Source: Bdellovibrio sp. BCCA
GTDB lineage: Bacteria; Bdellovibrionota; Bdellovibrionia; Bdellovibrionales; Bdellovibrionaceae
Reading direction: 5' to 3'
DNA: 64,000 bases
Assembly: GCF_037996825.1 (NCBI RefSeq)
Contig: NZ_JBBNAC010000001.1
Location: 2,356,001 to 2,420,000, forward strand
Below are positions 44,295-52,317 of this stretch, in pieces (within the stretch, counting starts at the first letter, position 1; each line of letters opens with the position of its first letter). The translations under genes were made by a program, and so were the position numbers. Under the pieces are notes generated by a model. It had not been told where the DNA came from and searched no databases. It worked only from the letters and a program-made list of their open reading frames with translations.

Positions 44295-45068
44295 ATGAGC
44301 AAATCGGAATATGCCCTCTGGACAGAAAAGTATCACATTACAAGTTTGCTAGTGAATCCGTTGGGACGCTTGGGACTTTACGGCACTCTCAATCTTATCC
44401 AAGAGACCGCTTGGATGCACGCCGAACGCTTAGGTTTTGGAATGCAAGATATGGAGAAAGAAGGCCTTTATTGGGTGTTGACCCGCCAAACTCTGCACAT
44501 GAAGGAATGGCCTCGATTCGGTCAGAATATCAAAGTGCAAACGTGGCTGCGTCCACCTGAGGGCGCTTTTGTGACACGGGAGTTTGCTATTTTGAACGAG
44601 AACGACAAGGAGATCGGGCTTTGCGCAACTTCGTGGCTGGCTTTGGATCGCCAATCTAAAAAAATTCTTCCTGCACAGAACCTTCGGGATTGGGATCATT
44701 TAACTTATGAACGTTCTTCAGGTCTAACACCCGAAAAAATCCCCGTGGCTGGCGAATACGAAAAGCTCGCCAAGTACCGTGTTCGTAACTCTGACTTAGA
44801 TATCAATCAACACGTGAACAACACGAAATACGCCCAGTGGATTCTGGACGCTATTCCTTATGAGTACCACAAGTCTTTGCTGTTAAAGTCCTATTCGGTC
44901 AATTTCTTGGCAGAAACTCACTTGGGAGATAAAGTTCAGATTGATCGCAGTCTGCAATCGCCCGATGTTCACAATAATTCTCAAGGAACAACGAACTACA
45001 AAGGAACTCGCGTCGGTGATGATAAGGTTCTATTTACAGCAACGTTGGAGTGGGAGAAACGTTCATGA
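44295..45068 (+). CDS. Acyl-ACP thioesterase
   Basis: The ATG at 44295 (MSKSEYALWTEKY) gives 257 residues; the frame upstream is non-coding in character. The double hot-dog fold resembles plant-type FatA/FatB and bacterial acyl-ACP thioesterases: LGRLGLYGTLNLIQETAWMHAE in the first half, and DLDINQHVNNTKYAQWILDAIP in the second, with N171 and H173 as catalytic candidates. It hydrolyses acyl-ACP to free fatty acid, setting chain length for lipid synthesis or release. It overlaps the next gene by 4 bases. Confidence 0.9.
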   Translation: MSKSEYALWTEKYHITSLLVNPLGRLGLYGTLNLIQETAWMHAERLGFGMQDMEKEGLYWVLTRQTLHMKEWPRFGQNIKVQTWLRPPEGAFVTREFAILNENDKEIGLCATSWLALDRQSKKILPAQNLRDWDHLTYERSSGLTPEKIPVAGEYEKLAKYRVRNSDLDINQHVNNTKYAQWILDAIPYEYHKSLLLKSYSVNFLAETHLGDKVQIDRSLQSPDVHNNSQGTTNYKGTRVGDDKVLFTATLEWEKRS

Positions 45069-45583
45069 AAAATCTTGTTCCATTTCATTCTACAAACCGC
45101 ACGAGTCAGTTTTCCGTTGAAGCCGACTGCTTTCAAACAAAACCCACGACTTTGACGATTGAATTTAAAATCACCGGCCCTCTTGAACATATTGTGTGGC
45201 CTTCCCCGGGAGTCATTGAATCCCGTGAAGACGGCCTTTGGCAGAGCACTTGCCTTGAGGTTTTTGTCTCTGAAACTCGTGAGAAAAATGAACCCTATCT
45301 CGAGATCAATTGCTCTCCAAACGGCAACTGGAATGCTTATAGTTTTAGCAGTTACCGTGAAGGTATGAAGCCCTCCTCGGATATCACCGTGCGTCTGAAA
45401 GAGCGCAGTTCCGAAAAGAACGAAGCGTTCTTTCGAATTGAGGTGAACAGTTCTCAGCCATTAAATCCCCGCGTTGTAGGTTTAACGGCGGTGGTGGAGT
45501 TCTTAGGTGGCGAGAAAAGCTATTGGTCGCTTCGCCATGCGGCTCCTCAACCTGACTTTCATGATAAAAACGGTTGGGAATAG
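45065..45583 (+). CDS. DOMON-like domain protein
   Basis: A 172-residue protein without signal peptide. LWQSTCLEVFVSE, EPYLEINCSPNGNWNAYSFSSYREGM and the ending SYWSLRHAAPQPDFHDKNGW are the signature segments of the DOMON-like type 1 family, a beta-sandwich related to haem- or sugar-binding domains. Its biochemical role is unknown. The start overlaps the thioesterase stop (ATGA), so the two are translated together; a shared role in lipid or cofactor handling is a guess. Confidence 0.8.
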   Translation: MKNLVPFHSTNRTSQFSVEADCFQTKPTTLTIEFKITGPLEHIVWPSPGVIESREDGLWQSTCLEVFVSETREKNEPYLEINCSPNGNWNAYSFSSYREGMKPSSDITVRLKERSSEKNEAFFRIEVNSSQPLNPRVVGLTAVVEFLGGEKSYWSLRHAAPQPDFHDKNGWE

Positions 45584-45626
45584 CCCCGCGACGCGCTGAG
45601 TGAAGCGGACTCTCCCCGTCTGATTC

Positions 45627-45684
45627 TTGACCCTTTCAGAGGCCCAAGTTAGGTTCAGTTGTTTTATTTTTAACCCCTGAAAGG
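45627..45684 (+). promoter_or_regulatory. prpD promoter with overlapping inverted repeat
   Basis: TTGACC (45627-45632) and TAGGTT (45650-45655), 17 bases apart, suit a housekeeping promoter. CCTTTCAG (45632-45639) and CTGAAAGG (45677-45684) form an inverted repeat that spans the promoter spacer and the ribosome site, a layout that would suit a repressor or activator site. Confidence 0.45.
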
Positions 45685-45691
45685 ACCTTTC

Positions 45692-47200
45692 ATGAAGAAA
45701 CACACTGTTCGCGTTTATCCTTCTAAAGAAAAGCTTGATCGCAAAGACCAACTTGCTTGGAAAATTGCTGAAATCGCTTCTGACAATGCACCTATCAAAG
45801 CTGACGTTACTGATATGGTTATCAACCGTATCATCGACAATGCTTCTGTTGCTATCGCAGCAGCAAACCGTCGCCCCGTAGCTTCGGCTCGTGCGATGGC
45901 GATTGCGCATCCTCGCGCTCATGGTGCGACTGTATTCGGTATGCCAAACGATCAAAAATTTGACTGTGAGTGGGCGGCATGGGCGAACGGTACTGCGGTT
46001 CGTGAATTGGATTTCCATGACACTTACTTGGCGGCTGACTACTCTCACCCTGGTGACAACATTCCAGCGATCTTGGCGGTTGCTCAACAAATGGGTAAAA
46101 ACGGTAAAGAGCTTTTGAAAGGGATCGTGACTGGTTATGAAGTTCATGTGGATCTAGTAAAAGCGATCTGCTTGCACGAATACAAAAAAGACCATATCGC
46201 TCACTTGTGCCCTGCTCAAGCTGCGGGTATCGGTACATTGTTGTCTCTTCCAACTGAAACTATTTTCCAAGCTGTGCAACAAGCGGTTCACGTTTCTTTC
46301 ACAACTCGCCAATCTCGTAAAGGTGAGATCTCTTCTTGGAAAGCTTACGCTCCTGCACACGCTGGTAAATTGGCTGTTGAAGCTGTCGACCGTGTTATGC
46401 GTGGCGAAGGTGCTCCGTCTCCAATTTATGAAGGTGAAGATTCAGTTATCGCTTACATGCTTTCAGGCAAAAACGGTAAATACGAAGTTCCACTTCCAGA
46501 AGTTGGCGAAGAAAAACGCGCGATCCTTGAGACTTACACGAAAGAGCACTCTGCAGAGTACCAATCTCAAGCATTGATCGACTTGGCTCGTAAAATGAAA
46601 CCAATGATCAAAAACTTCGACGATATCGCAAGCATCGTGATCCACACTTCTCACCACACTCACTATGTGATTGGTACTGGTGCAAACGATCCACAAAAAA
46701 TGGATCCAAATGCATCTCGCGAAACACTTGATCACTCGATCATGTACATCTTCGCAGTGGCTCTTCAAGACGGAACTTGGCACCACGTTAACTCGTATGC
46801 TCCAGAGCGCGCGAAACGTGCTGACACTGTGGCTTTGTGGCACAAAATTTCTACTGTTGAAGACAAACAATGGACTGCTTGGTACCACGAGACAGATCCA
46901 GATAAAAAACGCTTCGGTGGCCGCGTAGAAATCACAATGAAAGACGGTTCTAAGATCGTTGATGAACTAGGTGTGGCTGATGCTCATCCAGCGGGGGCTC
47001 GTCCATTCAAACGTGCTGACTACATCCGTAAGTTTGACACTTTGACTGAGGGAATCATCACAAAAGCAGAACGCGATCGTTTCATCGGTCTTGTTGAGAA
47101 TCTTGAGAATTTGACTGCTGAACAAGTTCAACAGTTGAACGTTCAGATTCCTATCGACAAGTTGGTTAACAATAAGCGCGATAATAAAGGGATCTTCTAG
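45692..47200 (+). CDS. prpD: 2-methylcitrate dehydratase (MmgE/PrpD family)
   Basis: Dehydrates 2-methylcitrate in the methylcitrate cycle that oxidises propionate. The 502-residue length and motifs ([81 protein letters not shown]) place it in PrpD proper, not the shorter MmgE-like group. Codon bias indicates high expression. prpB follows after an unusual inverted-repeat element; prpC is 7 kb away. Confidence 0.93.
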   Translation: MKKHTVRVYPSKEKLDRKDQLAWKIAEIASDNAPIKADVTDMVINRIIDNASVAIAAANRRPVASARAMAIAHPRAHGATVFGMPNDQKFDCEWAAWANGTAVRELDFHDTYLAADYSHPGDNIPAILAVAQQMGKNGKELLKGIVTGYEVHVDLVKAICLHEYKKDHIAHLCPAQAAGIGTLLSLPTETIFQAVQQAVHVSFTTRQSRKGEISSWKAYAPAHAGKLAVEAVDRVMRGEGAPSPIYEGEDSVIAYMLSGKNGKYEVPLPEVGEEKRAILETYTKEHSAEYQSQALIDLARKMKPMIKNFDDIASIVIHTSHHTHYVIGTGANDPQKMDPNASRETLDHSIMYIFAVALQDGTWHHVNSYAPERAKRADTVALWHKISTVEDKQWTAWYHETDPDKKRFGGRVEITMKDGSKIVDELGVADAHPAGARPFKRADYIRKFDTLTEGIITKAERDRFIGLVENLENLTAEQVQQLNVQIPIDKLVNNKRDNKGIF

Positions 47201-47217
47201 GACGGAGATCTCGGTGC

Positions 47218-47369
47218 GGGAGTGGGGTGTTTACCTTAGGGCAACCTCCACTTCGGCGGCACGCTCGTCCTTGAGCTCTGCCGCCATCGCCCGCTTTCAG
47301 CGGTCGAACGCATCACGCTTGGCGGAGGCCTTCTTCGGGTGGCTGCCCTAAGGTAAACACCCCACTCCC
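47218..47369. repeat. 152-bp element bounded by 26-bp perfect inverted repeats
   Basis: The 26 bases at 47218-47243 are repeated exactly, in reverse complement, at 47344-47369; pairing extends to about 29 with one mismatch. The interior is G/C-rich and folds further: GGCGGCA/TGCCGCC (47255-47261, 47279-47285) with an inner GCTC/GAGC, and CCGCT-TTC-AGCGG (47291-47303). No reading frame is present. It fills most of the 322-base gap between prpD and prpB (47201-47522); the rest is A/T-rich leader sequence. It could be a mobile miniature element or a very stable RNA hairpin ending prpD. Confidence 0.85.
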
Positions 47370-47522
47370 CACAAGCTCATCGTTTAGAAATTACTTTATT
47401 GTGTTTATTGAAAACATGCTCGCGTTTGGATGTGGTACGATGCTGGTGATCTTTGAGAGTTAAATCTTTTAGAATCACAAAACCGATTTTGAAACTTGGG
47501 CCAATTAAGAGATGAGGATACT

Positions 47523-48422
47523 ATGTTATTTCCTGAAATTACTCCTGCGCAGAAGCGTAAAAATTTTCGTGAAGCCTTAAAATCTGGAAAACTACTTCAA
47601 TTTCCGGGCTCTTGGTCGCCTCTTGTGAGTATGGCTATTGAGAGAGAAGGATTTGATGGGGTTTATATCTCGGGGTCTGTTCTTTCTAATGATCTTGGAT
47701 ATCCTGATATTGGGTTGACGTCTTTGACTGAAGTCGCTCAGCGTGGTCGTCAGATTTCTCGCACGACGAAGCTTCCTACTATTATTGATATTGATACTGG
47801 TTTTGGTGAGCCTATGTCTGCGACTCGCACTGTGCAAGAGATGATCGAGATGGGCCTTGCGGGTTGCCATATTGAAGATCAAATCAATCCGAAGCGTTGT
47901 GGTCACCTTGATGGCAAAGCTCTTGTGACTCGCGATGAAGCGACTCGCAAAGTGGCGGCGGCCGCTCGTGGTAAGAAGCTTGATGAGAATTTTCTTTTGA
48001 TTGCTCGTACGGATGCTCGTGCTGTTGAAGGCATTGATAAAGCCATTGATCGTGCGAAGGCTTACATTGATGCGGGAGCAGATTGCATCTTCACTGAGGC
48101 TCTTGAGAATGAAAAAGAATTTGAAACTTTCCGTAAGGCTGTGAGTGTTCCTTTGCTTGCGAACATGACAGAGTTCGGTAAAGGTCGTCTTTACACTTAT
48201 GAAGAGCTTTCTAACCTTGGATACAATATCGTGATTTATCCTGTGACAACATTCCGTCTTGCGATGGGTGCGACTGTTTCAGGTCTTCACGAAATCAAAA
48301 CTAAAGGAACTCAGGAAGGTCTTTTGGATAAGATGCAAACTCGTAAAGACTTGTATGCACTTTCTCGTTATGACGAGTACAACTCTTTTGATACCAGTAT
48401 TTTTAACTTCACTTTGAAGTAA
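47523..48422 (+). CDS. prpB: Methylisocitrate lyase
   Basis: Cleaves 2-methylisocitrate to pyruvate and succinate. The start MLFPEITPAQKR at 47523 follows GATGAGGA, a good ribosome site, and gives 299 residues. Key motifs: metal-binding DIDTGFG (89-95), HIEDQ, and the catalytic K-R-C126-G-H loop (KKCGH in most relatives), then IARTDARAVEG and NMTEFGK. The ICL/PEP-mutase superfamily also includes other lyases, but the PKRCGH loop plus prpD next door supports PrpB. Confidence 0.93.
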   Translation: MLFPEITPAQKRKNFREALKSGKLLQFPGSWSPLVSMAIEREGFDGVYISGSVLSNDLGYPDIGLTSLTEVAQRGRQISRTTKLPTIIDIDTGFGEPMSATRTVQEMIEMGLAGCHIEDQINPKRCGHLDGKALVTRDEATRKVAAAARGKKLDENFLLIARTDARAVEGIDKAIDRAKAYIDAGADCIFTEALENEKEFETFRKAVSVPLLANMTEFGKGRLYTYEELSNLGYNIVIYPVTTFRLAMGATVSGLHEIKTKGTQEGLLDKMQTRKDLYALSRYDEYNSFDTSIFNFTLK

Positions 48423-48429
48423 ACTCTTA

Positions 48430-48454
48430 GGGAGGCAGCAAGCCTCCCTTTTTT
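48430..48454 (+). terminator. Terminator after prpB
   Basis: GGGAGGC (48430-48436), loop AGCAA, GCCTCCC (48442-48448), then TTTTTT. A textbook factor-independent terminator 8 bases after the prpB stop; its T-run touches the stop of the convergent gene. Confidence 0.95.
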
Positions 48455-48821
48455 ATTTCTGAAGTAGGCGTTTATATCGATGCGTGGTCATAAGACCTAA
48501 AAGCAGCAAGATCACCATGAGCATGTGAATTAGAACATCTGGCGGAGTTCTTGGGCCAATGCCTATCGTGATCATGATGATTCCCACAAAAACTCCCAAC
48601 AGTGCAAATCCTTGCGCTGTCATAGCGAGTCTGTGAGTCCACTCTTTGGAAAGAAAACTTAGAATCAGTCCCAACGCTAAGACGCAGCCGATGACGGTTT
48701 CAGCGGTTCCTGCTTTTTGATGTTCATAGCCCGTTGCCAAAATGCCGAAATGAAAAAGAGCCGCGAGAAAAAAGACGAAAGCTTCCAGGGCTAAAAATGA
48801 GCGAATCACATTGACCTTCAT
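48453..48821 (-). CDS. Small integral membrane protein of unknown function
   Basis: A 122-residue protein with four predicted membrane helices (about 8-29, 41-58, 64-86, 98-112) and basic ends; no signature motif recognised. AAGGAG precedes the ATG. It is a single gene, divergent from the LOG-family gene. Confidence 0.7.
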   Translation of the reverse strand: MKVNVIRSFLALEAFVFFLAALFHFGILATGYEHQKAGTAETVIGCVLALGLILSFLSKEWTHRLAMTAQGFALLGVFVGIIMITIGIGPRTPPDVLIHMLMVILLLLGLMTTHRYKRLLQK

Positions 48822-48927
48822 AGCTACTCCTTTTCATATCTCAAACAAGGTCCTTTAAAAAGGCAATGGATTTCAGCTGCGTTGACATTTCCGGGGAATT
48901 TGTCATTTTAATAACTAAGAGGTTTTT

Positions 48928-49512
48928 ATGAAGAGCATCTGTGTGTTTTGTGGCTCCAGTGCCGGGGCTCAGCCGGAGTATATGTCTGCAGCAAGAAATT
49001 TAGGTAAAACTTTGGCGACCAATAAAATCACCTTGATCTATGGTGGAGCTAGTGTCGGCCTTATGGGCGCTGTCGCCGATGAGGTTCTGGCTCATGGCGG
49101 ACATGTCACGGGTGTGATTCCAAAAATTTTGATGACTAAGGAAGTAGCTCACCACGGACTCACGGATTTACGCGTTGTCGATTCTATGCACTCGCGCAAA
49201 GCTTTGATGGCCGAACTTTCTGACGGCTTTATTGCTTTACCGGGAGGCTTTGGAACTTTCGAAGAACTTTGTGAGATTGTCACTTGGTCGCAGTTGGGAC
49301 TGCATCAAAAACCTATCGGTGTTTTGGATGTATTGGATTACTACAAGCCCCTTAAAGAACTTGTTAACAAAGGCATTGAAGAAAAATTCATTCGCGAGCA
49401 ATACAAAGACCTTGTGGTCTTCGCAGAGTCCGCAGAGGACCTGCTTAAAAAGTTTTCCACTTACCAGCCACTGGATGTGCCTAAGTGGATTCGCTCGCCG
49501 TCCGAGACTTAA
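48928..49512 (+). CDS. LOG-family protein (nucleoside 5'-monophosphate phosphoribohydrolase type)
   Basis: A 194-residue Rossmann-fold protein with the family motifs VFCGSSAGAQPEY, LIYGGASVGLMGAVAD, MHSRKALM and LPGGFGTFEEL (about 104-114). Plant LOG and bacterial relatives remove ribose-5-phosphate from cytokinin nucleotides or AMP-like nucleotides. The catalytic PGGxGTxxE motif is intact. The natural substrate in this organism is unknown; nucleotide salvage is likely. Confidence 0.9.
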   Translation: MKSICVFCGSSAGAQPEYMSAARNLGKTLATNKITLIYGGASVGLMGAVADEVLAHGGHVTGVIPKILMTKEVAHHGLTDLRVVDSMHSRKALMAELSDGFIALPGGFGTFEELCEIVTWSQLGLHQKPIGVLDVLDYYKPLKELVNKGIEEKFIREQYKDLVVFAESAEDLLKKFSTYQPLDVPKWIRSPSET

Positions 49513-49535
49513 ACTTACAAGACGAAGAAAATAAA

Positions 49536-49563
49536 AAAGCCAGCGGAGTTCCCGACTGGCTTT
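49536..49563. terminator. Bidirectional terminator
   Basis: AAAGCCAG (49536-49543) pairs with CTGGCTTT (49556-49563), with an inner CGG/CCG extension; A-rich left and T-rich right flanks. It lies between the LOG gene and the convergent secreted-protein gene. Confidence 0.85.
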
Positions 49564-49587
49564 GTTTTTAAAAGTCTGTGCGTCTTA

Positions 49588-50139
49588 TTAGCAGCCAGAA
49601 CCTTCCATAATAATTTGGTGAACAACACCGTTTTCAGTATCCAAAATCATCAACGATGGGAAAGTCACTCCACACTGAACTGCACCCATAGGCGCCACAC
49701 CGTACTTAACGGATTTAATGGAGCGAAGAACGTTGAAAGCTTTGTTTAACTTTAAAGTGCCATCAGCAAATTTGATTTTATCTTGGTCCGTTTGCTCGCT
49801 ACCTTCCAAAGTATTTTCGAGACCACTTTCGATGTAGCTGTAAGCCCCGCCGCGATCTTCTTCAGCCCACAACATTTCATCTACGCCCCAGGCGTTTTTT
49901 GGAGTTGCTTCCCAGTGATCGTCGAAATCTTTTTGGTCATCAACCATTCCTTCGTTCGTAGCAAGTTCGAACAAGATTTTCTTTACGTCAGATCCCGGAG
50001 TGACTTTGAACTCTTGAGAACCTTCAGCAACCGAAGCTAAAAGGTCTGCTGCGTAACGAATACGTTTTTCAATATCTTGGTTTTTTGCGAAAGCTGATGT
50101 TGATACCAACAATGAAAGAACAATTACTAAGTGTTTCAT
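49588..50139 (-). CDS. Secreted protein of unknown function
   Basis: A 183-residue protein with signal peptide (AFA-KNQD). The mature part is acidic, with a helical N-terminal portion, an Asp/Trp-rich middle (DDHWEATPKNAWGVDEMLWAEED) and a C-terminal strand pair with two Cys (QCGVTFPS, EGSGC). No family is recognised. AAGGAAGT-type sequence precedes the start. Confidence 0.7.
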   Translation of the reverse strand: MKHLVIVLSLLVSTSAFAKNQDIEKRIRYAADLLASVAEGSQEFKVTPGSDVKKILFELATNEGMVDDQKDFDDHWEATPKNAWGVDEMLWAEEDRGGAYSYIESGLENTLEGSEQTDQDKIKFADGTLKLNKAFNVLRSIKSVKYGVAPMGAVQCGVTFPSLMILDTENGVVHQIIMEGSGC

Positions 50140-50268
50140 AAGTACTTCCTTAAAAGTTTTGAGCCCGCCGCTCTTTGTGTGGGCCCCTTATACAAATAAA
50201 CACTTAGACTATAAAATGAATAAAACGATACTATATATGCGCCTTAGGAATGGTAATAATTTCTGTTC

Positions 50269-50604
50269 TCAATGTGAACCTGAAGTGACTTTCAGTCCAA
50301 TAATAGAGACCAAAAGCAATCCTAAAAAGAACAACCGTGCCGGAGTCGCAGCCTCTTTAAAAAGAATGATGCCAAGAATCGCCGCTCCCAAGGCTCCAAT
50401 TCCCACCCACACTCCATAGGCCGTTCCAATAGGCAAAACGGTTGCTGCGCGGGCCAGTAAAAACATGCTTCCGGCTAAAGCCACAAGGGTAAAAATACTG
50501 GCGTTTAATTTTGTGAAACCTTCGGTATATTTAAGACCGATAGACCAACCGACTTCAAGAAGACCGGCGATTGATAAAAGAATCCACGCTACTGTGTTAG
50601 GCAT
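50269..50604 (-). CDS. gdx: Guanidinium exporter Gdx/SugE (SMR family)
   Basis: A 111-residue four-helix transporter starting MPNTVAWILL at 50604, with AAAGGAGT 7 bases upstream. GLLEVGWSIGLKYTEGF contains the proton/substrate-coupling Glu, and LPIGTAYGVWVGIGALGAAILGIILFKEAA is the SMR signature; these match SugE/Gdx rather than EmrE. The longer frame to 50676 runs through a guanidine-III riboswitch and is not coding. The protein works as an antiparallel dimer exporting guanidinium in exchange for protons. Confidence 0.93.
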   Translation of the reverse strand: MPNTVAWILLSIAGLLEVGWSIGLKYTEGFTKLNASIFTLVALAGSMFLLARAATVLPIGTAYGVWVGIGALGAAILGIILFKEAATPARLFFLGLLLVSIIGLKVTSGSH

Positions 50605-50631
50605 ACCAACACTCCTTTCGTTTAGAAAAAA

Positions 50632-50672
50632 GCGTCGTCTTGTCCTAACCGGGTACGTCGCACATCGTCCGG
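50632..50672 (-). promoter_or_regulatory. Guanidine-III riboswitch (ykkC-III) controlling gdx
   Basis: Read on the minus strand, the 41 bases begin CCGGACGATGTGCGACG and continue TACCCGGTTAGGACAAG, then ACGACGC. This follows the known guanidine-III aptamer almost base for base: CCGG/CCGG helix, GGACAAGACG core, and the GTGCGACG segment that pairs with ACGACGC in the pseudoknot. The differences form compensated pairs (GCGNCG with CGNCGC). A T-run follows, then the gdx ribosome site at 50611-50618. Ligand binding is expected to expose the ribosome site. Confidence 0.93.
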
Positions 50673-50809
50673 GCATTTCTGAGGATGAAATACAGACTCT
50701 ATTTAAGCCCTAAGGTGGAAAAAAAGTCAAGGTTCCGGCCTTAAACGAATATATACTCTTGGATGTCTCGTTCCTTGACCAATGTTTCTTGTAAGACTAG
50801 GTTTCGCTC

Positions 50810-51829
50810 ATGCAAAAGCTTAAAGTTTTTCTTTCAGACAGTTTTAATCCTCACCTTAATCTTGCAACCGAAGAGTGGATCTTTCACAACCTCGATCCTT
50901 CCCAACAAGTTCTTTTCTTGTGGAGAAATGAAGAAACCGTTGTGATCGGACGAAATCAAAATCCGTGGTCTGAGTGCAATCTTGCGCAAATGAAAAACGA
51001 CAATGTTCACCTTGCCCGTCGCACGACAGGCGGCGGTGCTGTTTTCCATGATCTGGGAAATACGAATTTTACTTTCTTGTCACCGAAAGAAGCCTATAAG
51101 CGCGACAACAATGTGCAGGTGATCTTCGATGCCCTTAAAAGTTTCGGCATCACCGGCGAAGCTTCAGGAAGAAACGATTTACTGATTCCTTTCCACGACG
51201 GTCCTCGTAAATTTAGCGGCAGTGCTTATCGAGAAAAGAAAGATCGTGCCTTTCATCATGGGACTTTGCTTCTTCACACGGACTTGACTCGTCTGGGAAA
51301 TTATTTGACGCCGAATCCAAAAAAGCTGCAAGCCAAAGGCAAAGAGTCCGTGCGTGCGCGCGTCGCGAACCTCAACGAAGTTTCTGCAAACATCAAACAT
51401 GATCAGATCGTTGAAACGATGGTGGCTGCTTTTGAAAAATTCTATGGCGGAAAAGCAGAGGTCGAATCTTTGACAATGGAAAGTTTAAAACGCATTCCAG
51501 AATTGAAAGCTCAATACGACACTTTAAGTTCGTGGGAATGGCTGTACGGAAATACTTTGGAGTTCAATCATAAGATGGATGAGTATCTTTCGCTGGGCTT
51601 CTTTGATTTCCAATTCCAAGTTGAAGATGGCGTCATCAAAGAACTTAAAATTTTCACAGACTGTCTTTACCCGCAATTGATTGAAGATTTGACGGCGAGT
51701 TTGCGCGGCCAAGCGTATCGCGGCGAAACAATTCGCCAGGCTCTTGCCAAAGCTCGCGAAAAGTTCGCCGATCTTTCAGCGGGGCTGACAGAGCTGGAAC
51801 AGTGGCTCTGTCGCCAGATCGAAATTTAA
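50810..51829 (+). CDS. lplA: Lipoate-protein ligase A
   Basis: Attaches scavenged lipoate to E2 and H-protein domains. The 339 residues include the catalytic fold with LWRNEETVVIGRNQNPW, the signature ARRTTGGGAVFHDLGNTNFTF and the binding-loop KFSGSAYREKKDRAFHHGTLL, followed by the smaller C-terminal accessory domain. It fits an organism that takes lipoate from prey or medium. The stop overlaps that of the convergent gene by 4 bases. Confidence 0.95.
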   Translation: MQKLKVFLSDSFNPHLNLATEEWIFHNLDPSQQVLFLWRNEETVVIGRNQNPWSECNLAQMKNDNVHLARRTTGGGAVFHDLGNTNFTFLSPKEAYKRDNNVQVIFDALKSFGITGEASGRNDLLIPFHDGPRKFSGSAYREKKDRAFHHGTLLLHTDLTRLGNYLTPNPKKLQAKGKESVRARVANLNEVSANIKHDQIVETMVAAFEKFYGGKAEVESLTMESLKRIPELKAQYDTLSSWEWLYGNTLEFNHKMDEYLSLGFFDFQFQVEDGVIKELKIFTDCLYPQLIEDLTASLRGQAYRGETIRQALAKAREKFADLSAGLTELEQWLCRQIEI

Positions 51830-52239
51830 ACGCAGTTCACCGTGACAGTATGACTGTGATCGCCATCAAAGCTGGAAAACTCCATGGTGCTTTCGTTGTT
51901 TCGCAGTCTCTTAAAATCACCGGCGGTCATAACTACAGTATGCGTGTGACCGCTTCCGTTGTCTTCTAGAACATAAATTTTATCCATACCCGCATTTATA
52001 TCGCGGATCGGAATCACTAGCGTGTGGTTCGTCGAATGCACTTGCTGTATATCGACAACCGTTCCGCTGTTCAGACAACTTGCTCCCGGTTTAGTTGGAA
52101 TCTTTCCGGGAGGAGTTTCTCCGGGATCGCTGCTGTTGTTCATGCTTTTTGAACTGCCACCGCAGGCTTTTAAAATGGCTGCACCGAAAGAGATGGCCAA
52201 AATTTTAACCGAGGTCCCTAAAAAGTTGCGACGATTCAT
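51826..52239 (-). CDS. Probable Tat-exported lipoprotein with His-rich C-terminus
   Basis: The ATG at 52239 (MNRRNFLGTS) follows AAGGAGCC. The twin-arginine NRRNF motif, hydrophobic helix and lipobox ILKA-C26 indicate a Tat substrate lipoprotein. The mature part has a Ser/Pro-rich linker and two similar C-terminal segments, SGHTHTVVMTAGDF and DGDHSHTVTV, each with paired His. The paired histidines suggest metal binding. No family was recognised; 137 residues. Confidence 0.75.
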   Translation of the reverse strand: MNRRNFLGTSVKILAISFGAAILKACGGSSKSMNNSSDPGETPPGKIPTKPGASCLNSGTVVDIQQVHSTNHTLVIPIRDINAGMDKIYVLEDNGSGHTHTVVMTAGDFKRLRNNESTMEFSSFDGDHSHTVTVNCV

Positions 52240-52317
52240 AAAGGCTCCTTGGTTTGAAACCTTTTTTATTTTCGGTCTCTTAGGAACAATCGCAACCTGT
52301 AATCTCACAAGACTTTG

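Noticed and set aside
46463-46888. Long frames antisense to prpD
   Set aside because: They arise from strong codon bias of prpD; no ribosome site, no recognisable protein features.
48453-48456. Overlap of the prpB terminator T-run with the convergent membrane-protein stop
   Set aside because: Common in compact genomes and needs no special explanation.
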